DNA of 64,000 nt from Dasypus novemcinctus (GCF_030445035.2 NC_080677.1:106203513-106267512); one strand, 5' to 3'. Positions 1 to 14,619 are shown, counted from the first letter of the stretch. Program-made: numbers and translations. Notes: generated by a model not told the origin, from the sequence alone.

Positions 1-230
1 GTAGTCACTCCGCCTCCCGGCCCACCCGGCCCACAGCAGCCCAGGCCGACCCCCTCCCCTCGGCCGAGGCTCCAGCCAGGGCTCGCGCTGGGCGCAGCTC
101 CATCCCGATTTCCAACTCCTGCGCGGTGGACAACGGCGCTTCCGGGCCCGCTGGAAGTGACGACAGGGCGCCGCCGCAGGCCCCGCCCCCAGCGGGTGCG
201 AGGTGGGCGTGGCTACTTCAAACAGTGAGC
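1..230 (-). promoter_or_regulatory. GCC1: CpG-island promoter, probably the 5' end of GCC1
   Basis: This stretch is very rich in G+C and CpG, and the composition drops abruptly after about 230. It holds an ETS-like GGAAGTGACG at about 150-160 and GC-box-like CCCCGCCCCC near 183. In human, the golgin gene GCC1 lies head-to-head with ARF5 at a distance of roughly 2.5-3 kb, which is the distance from here to ARF5. I therefore infer that the window begins in the GCC1 promoter or first non-coding exon, transcribed leftwards. No GCC1 coding sequence is visible, so the gene name rests on synteny alone. Confidence 0.45.
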
Positions 231-639
231 GGGGGTCGCGGGTCGACGGGGTTGTGGGTAGAGGGCCAGTCTTGCCAAGGGCGGATTAAGCCAGGTCGAG
301 GACACCAGGAAGATGTTTGTATGGTGAGATCAGGGTGCCTGAACTTGCCCCTCAGGCTGCGATCAGCGAGAGACAGGGGACCTCGTCGCACTGCGTTCCT
401 ACCAAACACCTGGGTGGGCGGCGCGCCCCCAGTATTTGGGACCGAGTGCAACACTCTGTTTTTGGCCACGGAAAATGCAATCCTTTCTAGCACAGTGCTT
501 AACACCCAATAGTCATATATAATATAATAATTGTTAGCACCCTTCTTGAGTTCATTCAACGAATATTTACAGAGAGCATTTTACAGTTATGACGTCCATC
601 CTGAGTGCCAACTATATGCCAGTAACCTCACAAGAGTTT

Positions 640-795
640 TGTTACCGAGTCTTTACAATAATTTTAGTCCGTATTAACAGTTTTACAGACATGGAAAGAT
701 GAGGCACAGAGAAGTTAAGTAACATGTCCAAGGTCACACAGCTAGTAAGTTTAGGAATCCTATCCAGATCAGCCTGACTCTTAGCATACCAAGTG
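640..795 (-). repeat. MIR SINE remnant
   Basis: The segment reads like the reverse complement of the MIR core, with the sequence gaggcacagagaagttaagt followed by ccaaggtcacacagctagta. This is an ancient tRNA-derived SINE shared by all mammals. Edges are approximate. Confidence 0.8.
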
Positions 796-1689
796 CTGTA
801 TTAGGTGAGAACACCGTGAAGGAACATGGTCCTCCCCTCAAGGAGCTCAGAATCTAGTGAAGAACCAGACATGAAAACACAAATCCTGTTATCATACCAG
901 TATTTACAGATATATTCAAGCTAAAAGGGGGGAAGGCTTGTCTAGGGTAGGTGAAGACTCTTGGGGAAAAGACACTGATTTTGAAGGATAAGTACTGATT
1001 GCCCATCTAACTAGAGATGAAGGAAACCAGCTTTCCAGGCAGAGGGAAAAGATCCCAAGGACTCCAGGGGCATCAGAAATCCTGGCTCACCCAGGCAACA
1101 TTAAGAATCATCTCAAGGCAGTAGCTTAGTGTATGTGAAGTAGGTGGCAACAGATGGGGATGGCACAATAAGTGGGGGCCTTGATAAGGCATTTCAATTT
1201 TCTAATGGGTGATAGGAAGACCTGAAAGGATTTTAGTCTCAATAGTAGTACCATCAAGACTTGTAAGCCAGGGTGGAGTGACCAGGAGCAGGAGATGGGT
1301 GAGGAAGCTCTTCCAGTCACAGGGAAGAGCTAGTAGTAAAATACCAACAGGGATGGAAAGAAGGGTTGATAAAAGACACAACTAGTTAGATGAATTCTAA
1401 CTTGGTGAACACTAGTTGTGCCAATGTAATAATATTGATAGTCTTAAATGTACTGTTTGACCTTGTGAGAGCGTTATTAAGAATGGAATATGTGGCTGAA
1501 GAGTAAAGGAAAATCATGCCCTCAGGTATACCTGGTTCCCAAACTCTGTTATCATTCCAGACTTTGTGGGCCAGGATGGGGCAAGCCCTAGAATTGTGTT
1601 CAGTCCCAGTTTCTTTGTGGCAGATAGCATCCAGCTGCATAACACAAAACATTCATATACCTTACCTCATCATTTTAAATCTTCACCAT

Positions 1690-1885
1690 AATCCCCTGAG
1701 ATAACTAGGGCAGCTATTAGTGTCCTTTTATAAATGAGAAAATGACCGAGTTGTGAAGAGTGTTCAAGCCAAACTCTCAAAAAAAAAAAGGCAGAACAGA
1801 TTGAAACAGAGACTTGGCACACTGCTGGTACACAGGAGGAACTCAACACATATTCGTTGAGTGAGTGAATGAATGAAGGTTCTGA
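1690..1885. repeat. MIR/L2-type remnants
   Basis: The left part resembles the reverse MIR 3' half (ataatcccctgagataac, then ttataaatgagaaaatga). The right part ends in the typical tail gttgagtgagtgaatgaatg preceded by ggcacactgctggtac, which resembles the sense-strand 3' end of MIR/L2. They are probably two separate old fragments. Confidence 0.6.
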
Positions 1886-2499
1886 TTCCCAGCCCACCTA
1901 ACCACGTCTAGTCCATAAGCAATTAATCCTAGATGCCCACTGAGAATCCAGAATAGATAAAATGCCTGCACTTATGCCAGCCATCTCTCTATCAGTCCAG
2001 TTGAACCCAACAAGCATTTTTTAAGCATAAGTTGGGTGCCTGGTATTGACCCAGTCTCTGCCTTAGAAGAAATTTAAGTTCATTCCTATCTTGCTAGTCC
2101 CCTCAGATGCTAAGAGGGGGGATTACTTGTGAAGTTCTTTGGGTCTGGGGAGGCAAGATCCCCGCAAATCCTGGACAGGTGTGCATTAATCTGTGTCCCA
2201 TGGCTGCCTGGGCCCAGATTGAAAGGCAGTGTTCCCAGGGCAATCCAGGAGAAGACAGGGCTCTCGAGCACTCTAGGAAGGGGTCTGCGACCACCCCACC
2301 CGGGGCTGGGACTCTTCCACTGGTGCTAGTGACTGGGGAGCTATGAAGCAAGCATTGTAAAGAACCAGGAAAGCTAGCTATCATTCGGGCATCTTCTTCA
2401 CCTCCGGCGCACTCCTCACGCGATTCCACAGCCACGTACTCACCCACTATGCGCAAAGCTCCTCACTAGAAGCGGAGGAGGCAAAAGCGAGGCATAGGA

Positions 2500-2968
2500 G
2501 CCCTTCGCCGAGTTTCCGCTCTCCTAGGGACAGTGGCGCACGCAGGCGGTGCAGCTAGAGTGGGCTGGAAGCAACAGGACCTTCCGTGCGCCAGCGGCCG
2601 GCCACAGGGGCCGCTGGCCGCGATGCCGCGTTTCCGCGGCCCTGCTCGGGCTGGTGGTTCGGCGGCCACAGGCCTGACAGGCGAGCTGGAAACAAGAGGC
2701 CCAGCCCCGTTGCTTCGTCAAAGCCCGCGCGGGGGGCACGTTCAGCTTCGGCTTCTCCCCGAGCCGGGGCCGGGGAGGCCGCGGGCGGGGGAGGCGGAGC
2801 CGGGCGGGGGCGGGCCCGCGTGACGTGGGGCTGGCGGGGACGCGCGGAGGCGGCGGCGGCGGAGCCTCCTGCTGCTGCCGCTGCTGCTGCGCCCCATCCC
2901 CCCCGCGGCCGGCCGCCTCCTGCCCGCACCCGGCGTCGGTGCCCGCACGCCCGCCCCCGGGCCCCGCC
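2500..2968 (+). promoter_or_regulatory. ARF5: ARF5 CpG-island promoter and 5' UTR
   Basis: This is a dense CpG island immediately upstream of the ARF5 start. It has no TATA box. GC boxes (GGGCGGGGG at about 2802-2812) sit beside a CRE-like TGACGTGG at 2821-2828, a typical arrangement for a housekeeping promoter. The 5' UTR probably begins shortly after, near 2840-2860. It contains short GGC and CTG/CGC trinucleotide runs at about 2848-2892. The start of transcription is inferred, not seen. Confidence 0.7.
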
Positions 2969-5505
<2,537 letters not shown>

Positions 5506-5875
5506 CCAGCCAGGGGCAGGCCCCTGCTGCCCAGAAGCTTCCTTGTGCATCCCCGGGATGACCAGACTCCCGGACTCCTCAGGCAGTGCTCTTCCCTCCT
5601 ACTCCTCCTCCCCGACAGACTCGGGCCTCTCTCTGTTCCTGCTCCCACCTGCATGTTCTCTCTGTTGTTGGAGCCTGGAGCTTCGCCCTCTGGGCACAGA
5701 GGAGTCCCCTCTCCTGCCTGCTGGGACCTGTGGAAGGGGTTTCCAGAGGAGGAGCCGGGATCTGGGTTTCCTTTTGTTTTGTTTTGTTTTTTCTGTTTTG
5801 GGTATACCCTTGGGGCCAGGTAGGGGGAAGGTGAGGGCTCTGGGTGGTGCTATGATGTGGCACTGAATACTGAGT

Positions 5876-5881
5876 AATAAA
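5876..5881 (+). terminator. ARF5: ARF5 polyadenylation signal
   Basis: AATAAA lies 371 bases after the stop codon. It is followed by a GT-rich stretch (gtggtttgtacactgtgttg) suitable as a downstream element, placing the cleavage site near 5900. The 3' UTR therefore spans about 5506-5900 in a single exon. Confidence 0.85.
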
Positions 5882-6209
5882 TTTGCTGTGGTTTGTACAC
5901 TGTGTTGTCTGTAGCCTAGAGGGACATGGGGAGGGGTGGGCTGGGAGTCCTGGGAGAAAAGAGGCAATATGGGTGAGGCTCAGAGCAACTGAGGCTGCAG
6001 GGTCTCCCCGCTCCCCGCATTGCTGCCCTCATGTAGATTGGCTTCTCCCTCCTTTCCTGTTCTTGATGCTGGAAAAACTAGGGGTTCCAGTGGAGGAAAT
6101 CCCCTTCCTTCCCCAACTCCAGGGGGCCTTTGCTGAAGGTAGCAGGAGCTGCCTTCATGATTCTGTAAACCATATAACTCCCCTTTCCCATCTACCTCCT
6201 GGACACTTA

Positions 6210-6396
6210 GAGTGGTGGTTCTTAATAATAGCTATGCACCTTAAAATTTGAGGGAGACAGACTATGCATTAGAAATGCACCCCAGGAATTGTGATTCACT
6301 GGGACTGGCCCGAAGCCCACTAGTGTCCCCATTCGCCTTATTTTAGAAAACTTTGACAGAGCTTGGGGGATTATGATCCCTTGTTCACCACTGAGA
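6210..6396. mobile_element. MER20-like hAT DNA transposon remnant
   Basis: The segment begins agtggtggttctta and ends ttcaccactgag, giving short inverted ends of the CAGTGGTTCT type. Internal pieces such as attagaaatgcaccccagga and tgattcactgggactggccc resemble MER20. It is an old, diverged non-autonomous element. Confidence 0.5.
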
Positions 6397-7425
6397 CTTT
6401 CTTCCTAAGGGATGATCCCTCCTATGGGGAAGAGGGAGGCACAGGTAAGAATCCAGGGTTGCGGGCCATTCTCCTATCGTGGCTGACTCTGCCCATTTCC
6501 CTTTGGCTCCCAGCAAAGCTTTAACAAAACCCATAGTCTCACCACCATTTTTTTTCCTTTCTTCTGTTTTCTCTCATTTGTCAGTTTCTCCGGGTTTGGG
6601 GCTGGGTTTTCTGCACGAGCTTTTCAGGCAGTGAGTCTCAGAGGCTCTTAGTTAATGGAACCCTGGAGGGGGCTGGTCTCAGGTCCGTGGCGCTGTCTGC
6701 CCAGTCAGCTGCCCTCCCCACCAGCAGTGCAGCTGGGGGTGGTTGAGGGGATGCCCGCGGCTCTCTCCTAGGCCCTTCGCCTGGACCTGGTCCCGAGCCA
6801 TCCCTTCCATTTTAGGAGGAATTTGATCCTCATTGTTCATCTATCCAGGGTTCCTCACTCCCTGAGAAATAACCTCTGAGACATTTTGGCCTCGTCCTCC
6901 CAAAAGCCTTCAAAGTTCATAGATTTTTCTCAGCTATCTTGAGCTAAAAAAAACCCACTTGCTCCCCAAGAGGGTCAGCTGAACCCATCCATGCTCTAGG
7001 GAGTTAAGAGGTTGGTCTTTATCCTGGTATCAAAGTGAGAAACAGGGCAAGAAGGGGTGGGACTTGCCTAGAGTCCAGTGTAGGCAATGGCATGGACCCA
7101 AAGTTCTGATTCGCAGTCCTACCTTACTGGTGGCATAGGAAAGCGAACGCCAGAGGCCCTGGACCCACCTCCTCTGGGACTTGGATTGATGTTGCTGGGT
7201 CAATGCCCTGTCCCCATGTGGTGGGATAAGAGGAGCCCCCACAGTCACAATGCTCCCGGGTCACAGAGGCACTGGGCCCTAGGCCAGCCTGTGCCTGGGT
7301 GGTTCCCTTTGGGAACATCTTCTGGTGGGTACTACAGGGCTCATTCCGGGCCCTATGGCCTGTGGACCCTTGCCACCGGGGGGAAAGCTGGGCCGGATCG
7401 AGTCATCATCTGTGGCACCGGCCCC
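6397..7425. other. ARF5-FSCN3 spacer and presumed FSCN3 promoter
   Basis: About 1 kb of mostly unique sequence separates the old transposon from the FSCN3 start codon. No TATA box or CpG island is evident. In mammals FSCN3 is expressed mainly in testis, so a compact promoter within the last few hundred bases is likely. The frame remains open upstream of the start from 7087, but no upstream ATG there aligns with the fascin N-terminus. Confidence 0.45.
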
Positions 7426-10400
7426 ATGGAGGAGGGGGAATGGATGCAAAGACAACCCAAACCCGAGGACCTGAGGGTTGGGCTCATCAGCTGGGCAGGA
7501 ACCTACCTCACTTTTGAGGCATGTAAGAATACAGTCACTGCTGCTGCAAAGGGTTTGGGCAGGAGACAGGTAATAAGGCACACCTGCACTGGAACCAGTT
7601 TTCCAAATGGTCAGGCTCTCTTTCAGAGGGCCGGGGAGCACAGGGTACATGCTCAACCTTATCACTTTTCTAGTCTCTGCCTTAGCCAGGCCAAGACCCT
7701 CTACCCCAGCCTTTTGCCCATGGGTCTCCATGGCTCCATTTTCCCATCTCTAAACCCTATTCCATGAAGTGACACCTCAATTTTGCCTTCCGGCCTTGTC
7801 GTGCTCTGGTTGCTCAGAGTGGTTGTGTCATCCCAAAGAGGAGAGTTAGAGGGCCCAAGCTGGAATGCAGGATTGTGGGCATCCAGGAGAAGGTAGACCA
7901 GTGAGGGTACTGCAAGGCCCATATTTTTGTTCTCGTTGTAGATTCGGGAGAATGGGGTATGCTAGAAGCCCTAAGACAGTAGGTTCTTCGGTTTAGAGAA
8001 AGCCCTAGGCACCTCAGGGTGGATGCCTGAATGTGGCAGGATCAAAGTCCTCCCACTTAGAAGGTTTGACAACTGCTGAACCAGACAATTACATCTCAAC
8101 TGTCCTGCTCCCACTGTTATCTCTGGAGACAGTCCCTCAGGGTAACCCAGGCCTGCGTATAAAGGGTCTTGCTTTCCTCCTACCTCAAGACGGAGGTGGC
8201 CCTTAAGGAGGAAGGTGTTGGTTAAATGTGATATCTGGGGTCCATAACAAGGACGGGAAAAGACGAACCACAGCGTTTCTTGGAAAATTTCTTGGAATGG
8301 GTACTGAAGGAAGAGATCAAGGGAGGGAATACGAAGTTTATCTTCTGTAGTTGAAGGGGTGGGAGGACATCTGGAACTTTTCTTTAGAGCTTGAGAGGTC
8401 CTCAGGCTCCAGTGGGGAGGGGACTTGAGCTATTCTGACTGCTATGGGTTGGGAGGGTGGAGGGGCTGACAGCAAAGAGGACAGCAGAGCTGATGTGAAT
8501 GGGAAGGGGGATGGTCTCCACGAAGGTGTTGGGGTGATGCCAGGGGTGATGGTTGTAGGGATCTGGGAGCAGTCACCTAGCAGTACTGATTTCCATCTTC
8601 CTCCTGATTTCTCCAGACCTGGGAGCTCCTGGTGAGCAATGAGCAAGAGACACAGGCTGTGGTACGACTAAGAAGCTTGCAGGGCCTCTATCTTCTGTCC
8701 GAGGGGAATGGCTCTGTGTCCTACGGCCGGCCCAGAACCAGCCACCAGGGGTGCTTCCTACTCCGTTTCCACCGGAACTGCAAGTGGACGCTCCAGTGCA
8801 TAATCACTGGTCATTATCTGGAGTCCGATGGTGAAGATGTATTCTGCAACTCCCGGGTCCTCTCAGCCTACCATATGTGGGCCCCCCGGCCAGCCCTCCA
8901 TGTGCACATCATCCTCTACAGCCCTCTCACCCACTGCTATGCCCGGGCTGACCCCACTGTGGGTCGCATCTGGGTAGATGCGCCAGTCCCCTGCCTGGAG
9001 GAATGTGGCTTCCTGTTGCATTTCAAAGATGGATGCTACCACCTAGAGACCTCTACACACTACTTCTTGTCCCACCTAGACCGGCTGGTCACGCAGCCCT
9101 CATCACAGACAGCTTTTCACATGCAAGTGCGGCCTGGAGGATTGGTGTCACTGAGCGATGGAGAAGGGGGCATGTTATATCCACAGGGCTCGCGTCTGTT
9201 CCTGGGCTTGGGCTCCAGTCCCGTTAGGGGCCAGGAGTGGTTCAGCCTGCAGCACTGTCCCACCTGGGTCAGCCTCAAGTCAAGGGCTCGGAAGTTTGTC
9301 TCAGTCTTCTATGGCAAGTGCTGGGTCCAGCTCAGCCACCACAGAGGGAGGAAGGGCTGGTTATTGAAAAAAGGGAAATGATTTGGGATCAACAAGGAAG
9401 TTTCTGAACCTGCTGATAGAGAAAATCCTGGGGACCCAAGAGAATCTCTTGTGCCACGGAGGACAGAAAAGCAGGGAGATGGGCTGTACAGAAAGTCACT
9501 TGGGGAGAAGGAGGCTGAGGAGGGAAAGCAGAGGGAGGTCCCCAGCAATAAAGCTTGGAGGAGGGAATGAGACTGAGGGTGAGGCCAACCTCCAGCTTTC
9601 TCTGACCTGTTCTTCCTCTGCAGATGTTGAGGTGTGTGCTGCCTCTGAGCGCTTAACCCCAATGTCCTTGTTCCAGTTCGAATGTGACCACGAGAGCCCC
9701 ACCTTGCAGCTTCGTTCAGCCAATGGCTGTTACCTGGCCCAGGTAAGACCTTGGATTTCTGAGCAACAGGAACCTGAAGCCCTGAGCTCTCCCTCTCTAA
9801 ACTCTCTTTCCCCTTCCTCAAGGTAGATGACCAAAGGTGAGGTGAATTGTGGATGCCCTTATCAGTGAACTTTCATTTTCATCCAATGGGCCTATTTTCA
9901 TCTAATAAGACCTCTTTTTTTAAAAAAAAATTAACTTTATTGAAGGATACTTTACATACAATGCAATGAATCCGTTTTAGGTGTTCAATTCAATCAGTTT
10001 TGACAGATGTATATATCCATGCAACCAGACCACAATCAAGCTAGGGAGTATTTCCATCAACCCAAAATTCCCTCTTACCCCTTTGCAGTCAGTTCTACAC
10101 CACCCTTGACTCCAGACTACCACTGATCTGTTTTCTGTCACTATGGGTTAGGATTTCTTATTAATAGAATTATATGGTGTGTACAGTATGTATGCTTCTT
10201 TCACTCAGCATATGCTTTTGAAATTCATCTATGATCTTGCAGGTATAGGTAATTCATTCCTTTTTATGACTGAGTAGTATTCCATAACACTGTTCATAAA
10301 CACAAATGTAATTTGTTTATCCATTCACTTGTTGAAGAACATTTGGCTTGTTTCCAGTTTGGGTTATTCTGAATAAAGTTGCTATGAACATTCATGTACA

Positions 10401-13400
10401 ACGCTTTTTACTTTGATTTATCTTGGGTAAATACCTAAGAATGGAACTGCTGGATCATATGATAAATGTGTGTTAACTTTATAAGAAAATGTCAAACTGT
10501 TTTCTAAACTGTACCATTTTACATTCCCGTCAGTAACGTATGAGTCTTCTAATTGCTCCACATCCTCGTGAATGCTTCCTATTGTCTGTTCTATCCATTC
10601 CAGCCACTCTAGTGGGCGTGTAATGACATTGTAGCTTTAATTTGCATTTCTCTTGGAATTAGTAATGTTGAGCATCTTTTCATGTGCCTATTTACCATCT
10701 GTATATCTTCTTTGGTGAGCTGTCTGTTCAGATCTTTTGACCATTTTTAACTGAGTTGTCTTATTATTGATTTGTGAGAGTTCCTTATATATTCTGAATT
10801 CAAGTTCGTGACCAGATACATGTACTGCAAATATTTTCTTCCAATCTGTAACTTTACTTTTCATTTTCTTAGTTGTGTCTTTCGAAAAATAAGAGTTTTT
10901 AAGAAATTCAATTTTTCCATTTTTCAAAAGTTGTTAGTGGGGTTTTTGTTGGGTTTTATTTTTTGTTTTTTTCCCCAAGAAAGCATTGCCTACCCAAGAG
11001 TTGCAAAGATTTTCCCCTGTGTTTTTTCCTAGAAGCTTTCTGGTTTAGCTTTCACTTTTATTCGGTGACCAATTTTGAGATTATTTTGGAGTAAGTGTTA
11101 GTTGGTGTATTAGTCAGGCGAAGGTGTGCTGATGCAAAATACCAGAAATGGGTTGTTTTTTATAAGGGGTATTTATTTGGGGTAGGAGCTTACAGATACC
11201 AGGTCATAAAGCATAAGTTACTTCCCTTACCAAAGTCTATGCTCACTTGTTGGAGCAAGATGGCTGCTGACGTCTGCGAGGGTTCAGGCTTCCTGGGTTC
11301 CTCCCTTCCAGGGTCTTGCTTCTCTCCAGGCTCAAGGTTCCTTTCTTCCCAAGGCTTGCTTCTTCCTGGGCTCAGGGTTCTTCTCTTCCTTGCCTCCAGC
11401 TTAAGGCTTCAGCATCAAAACTCCAACATCAAAACTCCAGCGTTAAGAACACTTAACTCTGTCTTTGCCACGCCTTTTATCTGTGAATCCCCACCCTTTG
11501 GTGACCACCAAAGGGTGCCCTACTGGCACAAGTGGTTTACATAATTACTTAATGAAGTAAATCTATGAATCCAATATAATCTAATATGCCCAGAGGATCA
11601 GTTTACAAATATAATCCAATATTTCTTTTAGGAATTCATCAATGATATCAAACTGCTGCAGCTGGTATTTTTGTTTCCATAAGGACATCCAGGATCCCCC
11701 CCCTTTTTTTAATATTTATTTATTTATTTGTTTATTTATTTCTCTTCCCTTCCCCCTCACCCCCCTGCCCCGGTTGTCTGTTCTCTGTGTCTATTTGCTG
11801 TGTCTTCTTGTCCGCTTCTGTTGTTGTCAGCGGCACAGGAATCTGTGTTTCTTTTGGTTGCATCATCTTGTGTCAGCTTGTGTCAGCTCTCTGTGTGGGT
11901 GGCACCATTCTTAGGTAGGCTGCACTTCCCTTCGCACTGGGCAGCTCTCCTTAGGGGACACCCCTGCGTGTCAGGGCACTCCTTGCACTCATCTGCACTG
12001 CGCATGGGCCAGCTCCACACGGGTCAAGGAGGCCCAGGGTTTGAGCCGCGGACCTCCCATGTGGTAGATGGACGCCCTAACCACTGGGCCAAGTCTGCTT
12101 TCCCCAGTTCCCTTTTTAATGCTGATCCCTGAGATATAGCAGATTGGGGGAAGGGAAGAAGTGGTGAGTTTGTGGATGGGGAAGTGCAGAGCACACATGT
12201 TTTCCAAAAAAGAGCCGAAAGCATAAAACAGTCCCTGGGGGGATGAAAAAGGCTGATGGGTGGGATGTGGGGAAGAGGTCTAGAGTAAAAATAATAGGAA
12301 GAAAGCTGAGGTTTTTGGTCCTAGCTCCCACGCCCTGTTCCCGATATCCTCTCCAGAGGCACCACAGAACAGTGATGGCTAATGGACACCCAATGGAGTC
12401 TGACACCTTCTTCCGTGTGCACTGGAATTGTGGCAGAATCATCCTGCAGTCCTCCAGGGGGCGCTTCCTTGGCTTTGCAGCCAATGGCCTGCTGATGGCC
12501 AATGCCACCATTCCAGGTGAGCAGAGCAGCCCTTGCCTGGTCATTCCGAGTTAGAGATGCTTTTACAGGGAGCTAGAATCAGGCAGAGCACCAGTGTTGG
12601 GGGTCAGAAGATCTGGGTTTGTATTCTTGCTCAGCTACTGAATTTTAGTAGTCGCTTGGGCAAACTACCTCTTTGAGCCTCAGTTTCATGTTCCATAAAA
12701 CATCTTCACCGGCTAAGCATCAGATAAACGAACTTATCTCAAAGGAAGGAAGATTGTGTATCTTTCTTGAACTCAGCACTATGCTAGGTACTTTCACAAA
12801 CACCTCACAGGCTCCTACCATAGAGCCAGGCATCTAGGAGACGTTCAGTAAATGTTCAAATATTGACCACGTCCTTCCGCAATTAGTCTTTCCCCTCCTA
12901 CTTCCATCTGGGAAGACATCTAGAGGCAGCCCCTCCAGATAACTCCTTCCCATTTCTCTCAGGCCCAAATGAGGAATTTGGGCTTCGATTAGCCAACCGC
13001 CCTTTCCTCGTTCTGCGGGGTCGGTACGGTTACGTGGGCACCTCATCAGAACACGACCTCGTGCAGTGCAACATGGATCAGCCCGACTGCATTCATCTGC
13101 TGCCCTGCCGCCAGGGTATCTACCACTTCCAGGGTAAGTAGCTTCTCCCCCCGCCCCCCACGGTCACAGTCCTGCCCCCGACTTAGCCCCAACTCAGACT
13201 TCAGGGCCGGCCACCCAGGCCCTGTCTTCATGAAAGGAGAAACAAGGTTTCTGTTTCTTTTCACACTTCAGGTCCCCCCAGAGTGGGCTGGCAGAACAGA
13301 AACCAGTAGAATCCCTGATGACCCTTGAGTTTCCATAGAGGCCAGTACGGCCCAGGCAGGGTGGCCAGGGGAGAGTGACATCCTGCCTGAAGCCGTCCTC

Positions 13401-13631
13401 ACTGACCTGAACTCTACCCTCTCAGCACAGAGTGGATCCTTCTGGTCAATAACATCCTTTGGCACCTTTCGCCCTTGGGGAAAGTTCGCCCTCAACTTCT
13501 GTATAGAGCTTCAAGGGAGCAACTTGCTCACGGTGTTGGCGCCCAATGGCTTCTACCTGCGAGCCGACAGACGTGGCACCTTGTTGGCAGACAGCGAAGA
13601 CATTACCAAAGAGTGTATCTGGGAATTTTAG
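7426..13631 (+). CDS. FSCN3: Fascin-3, testis fascin (six coding exons, 498 aa)
   Basis: FSCN3 is an actin-bundling protein family member expressed in testis and linked to the spermatid head. Coding exons are 7426-7569, 8617-9313, 9624-9742, 12357-12516, 12963-13133 and 13426-13631. Phases are consistent and total 1497 nt including TAG, giving 498 aa, the human length as I recall it. The protein begins [20 protein letters not shown] and ends in [11 protein letters not shown]. It folds as four fascin beta-trefoil repeats, with recognisable blocks such as [24 protein letters not shown] and [13 protein letters not shown]. The start aligns with human MDETEW and has GG/ATG/G context. Exon 2 can only be joined in frame with the expected residues at a GC donor (TATG/gcaagt at 9313/9314). 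The TAG is followed directly by gtaagt. Intron 3 is swollen to 2.6 kb by an L1 piece, an LTR and a SINE. No inactivating change was seen. Confidence 0.95.
9920..11095 (-). mobile_element. Ancient L1 3' region in FSCN3 intron 3
   Basis: The segment begins with ttaactttattgaaggatac and ttttgacagatgtatatatc, the reversed L1M-type 3' UTR. It then runs through the reversed C-terminal ORF2 region, with phrases such as gtagtattccataacactg, ttgctatgaacattcatgta and actgagttgtcttattattg. It is heavily diverged, placed antisense to FSCN3 and interrupted on its right by an LTR. Confidence 0.8.
11106..11660 (-). mobile_element. Solo LTR, MaLR-like family A (about 555 bp)
   Basis: The element begins TGTATTAGTCAGG and ends in ctgctgca. 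It is flanked by GTTGG (11101-11105) and GCTGG (11661-11665), a near-perfect 5-bp target duplication. Two relatives lie at 37007-37590 and 53447-54035. The overall plan (TG...CA, 5-bp duplication, CTGACTAATACA-like end) suggests an ERVL-MaLR-type LTR. The family name is an inference. No internal coding part is attached. Age is moderate, judged by divergence between copies. Confidence 0.65.
11702..12108 (-). mobile_element. Full-length DAS SINE in FSCN3 intron 3
   Basis: Read on the minus strand it has the tRNA-like head with A box (tggcccagtggttagg) and B box region (ggtccgcggctcaaacc), the long GC-rich body and the tail of TTTA repeats at its left end. It is antisense to FSCN3. Confidence 0.85.
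12590..12720 (+). repeat. MIR remnant in FSCN3 intron 4
   Basis: The MIR order is visible: gatctgggtttgtattcttg, then cttgggcaaactacctcttt, then gagcctcagtttcatgttcc. It is a shared mammalian SINE of great age. Confidence 0.75.
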
Positions 13632-13855
13632 GTAAGTTCGAGTGGTAAGGACCCAGGGGCTGTGAGAGCAGAAACTGAGGGACAAGAGGAGAAGAGGCAT
13701 ATGATAGTAAGACCACAATGCAGTCCTGGGCTGATTTCCGTCCCAGGACTTAATCAATTCCAGACATTTATTCCACTTCTTTGCCTTTCCTTACTAGGCA
13801 TCTAAGTCTGGACTTGCTAGAAGGGAGAATAAATCATATCTGGTTTCTCACTATT
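13632..13855 (+). other. FSCN3: FSCN3 3' UTR intron and candidate terminal non-coding exon
   Basis: The stop TAG (13629-13631) is immediately followed by the strong donor gtaagt. A pyrimidine-rich acceptor (cctttccttactag) ends at 13797. AATAAA lies at 13828-13833, giving a possible terminal exon of about 13798-13855. This fits my recollection that human FSCN3 has one more exon than its coding exons require. A more distant acceptor at about 15610 (cttcctcag) with AATAAA near 16069 is an alternative. Without RNA the choice is open. Confidence 0.5.
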
Positions 13856-14619
13856 AAGCCACACTGACATATGTGTTTGCAAGCAAGCCTAGAGGGAACA
13901 AGGCGAGTTGTCCTTGGGTATCTCTCTTCATGGAGATCCAGAATATAATTCCCTTTTCAGGAAAGAGAGGTGATTTTGAGGATGCATGCAGGTGAAAGAT
14001 AATCATGTGGATGCTTTCTCTCCCTACCCATCTTGACATCTGGCATGCTGATGCCTCCCAGATATTTCACTCTGAACCTCCCAGATATTTCAGCTCTGAA
14101 CCTTCTCCTGATGTCTAACTTCATCCCTTTCCAACTTCCTGAGAGAGGGTTTACTTGATTTTGTCCTGCCATTTCCTCAAAATCAGCATAGCTGAAATTA
14201 GACTACTTATTCTCTCGTCCAAAGGTAATTCTCTGCTTGCTGCTCAAAACCTCAGCATCATCCCCTATTCCTCCCTTTGGTGCCCTTCATCAAGCCTCGA
14301 AAAGTCTTGGGTACTTCCTTAACGATGCTCTTGTATATTTTCTCCTTCTTGATTAGCCTTGCTAGGACTTGAGTCCCAGCTTTTCACCAAAAGTTTGCCC
14401 TGTTTGCAGAGCTCCCCAGGAGCACTCCCTGCCATCAGATCCGACCCCATCCAATCTCTTCTCCACACTGCCACTAAATTAGCTCTCCTAAAACGTGGCT
14501 TCCATTCCATCATTCTCTTATTTACAACTCGTCATGGCATTTTGTTGCTCTTAGTCCTGCCCCTTCACAGGTGACTTCACTTTCTTGGCTTTAAGAGTCA
14601 AAAGGATGTTGTGAGTACA

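Larger units (their letters stand above)
231..2480. other. Spacer between the probable GCC1 promoter and ARF5
   Basis: I see no coding exon here. The short open frames lack homology I recognise and have no splice context. The spacer contains the old MIR/L2 remnants listed separately and otherwise unique sequence. The last 100 bases grade into the ARF5 CpG island. Confidence 0.6.

Noticed and set aside
12243-12554. Open frame that could look like a separate small gene
   Set aside because: It is FSCN3 exon 4 read through into both neighbouring introns; splice signals and fascin homology fix the exon at 12357-12516.
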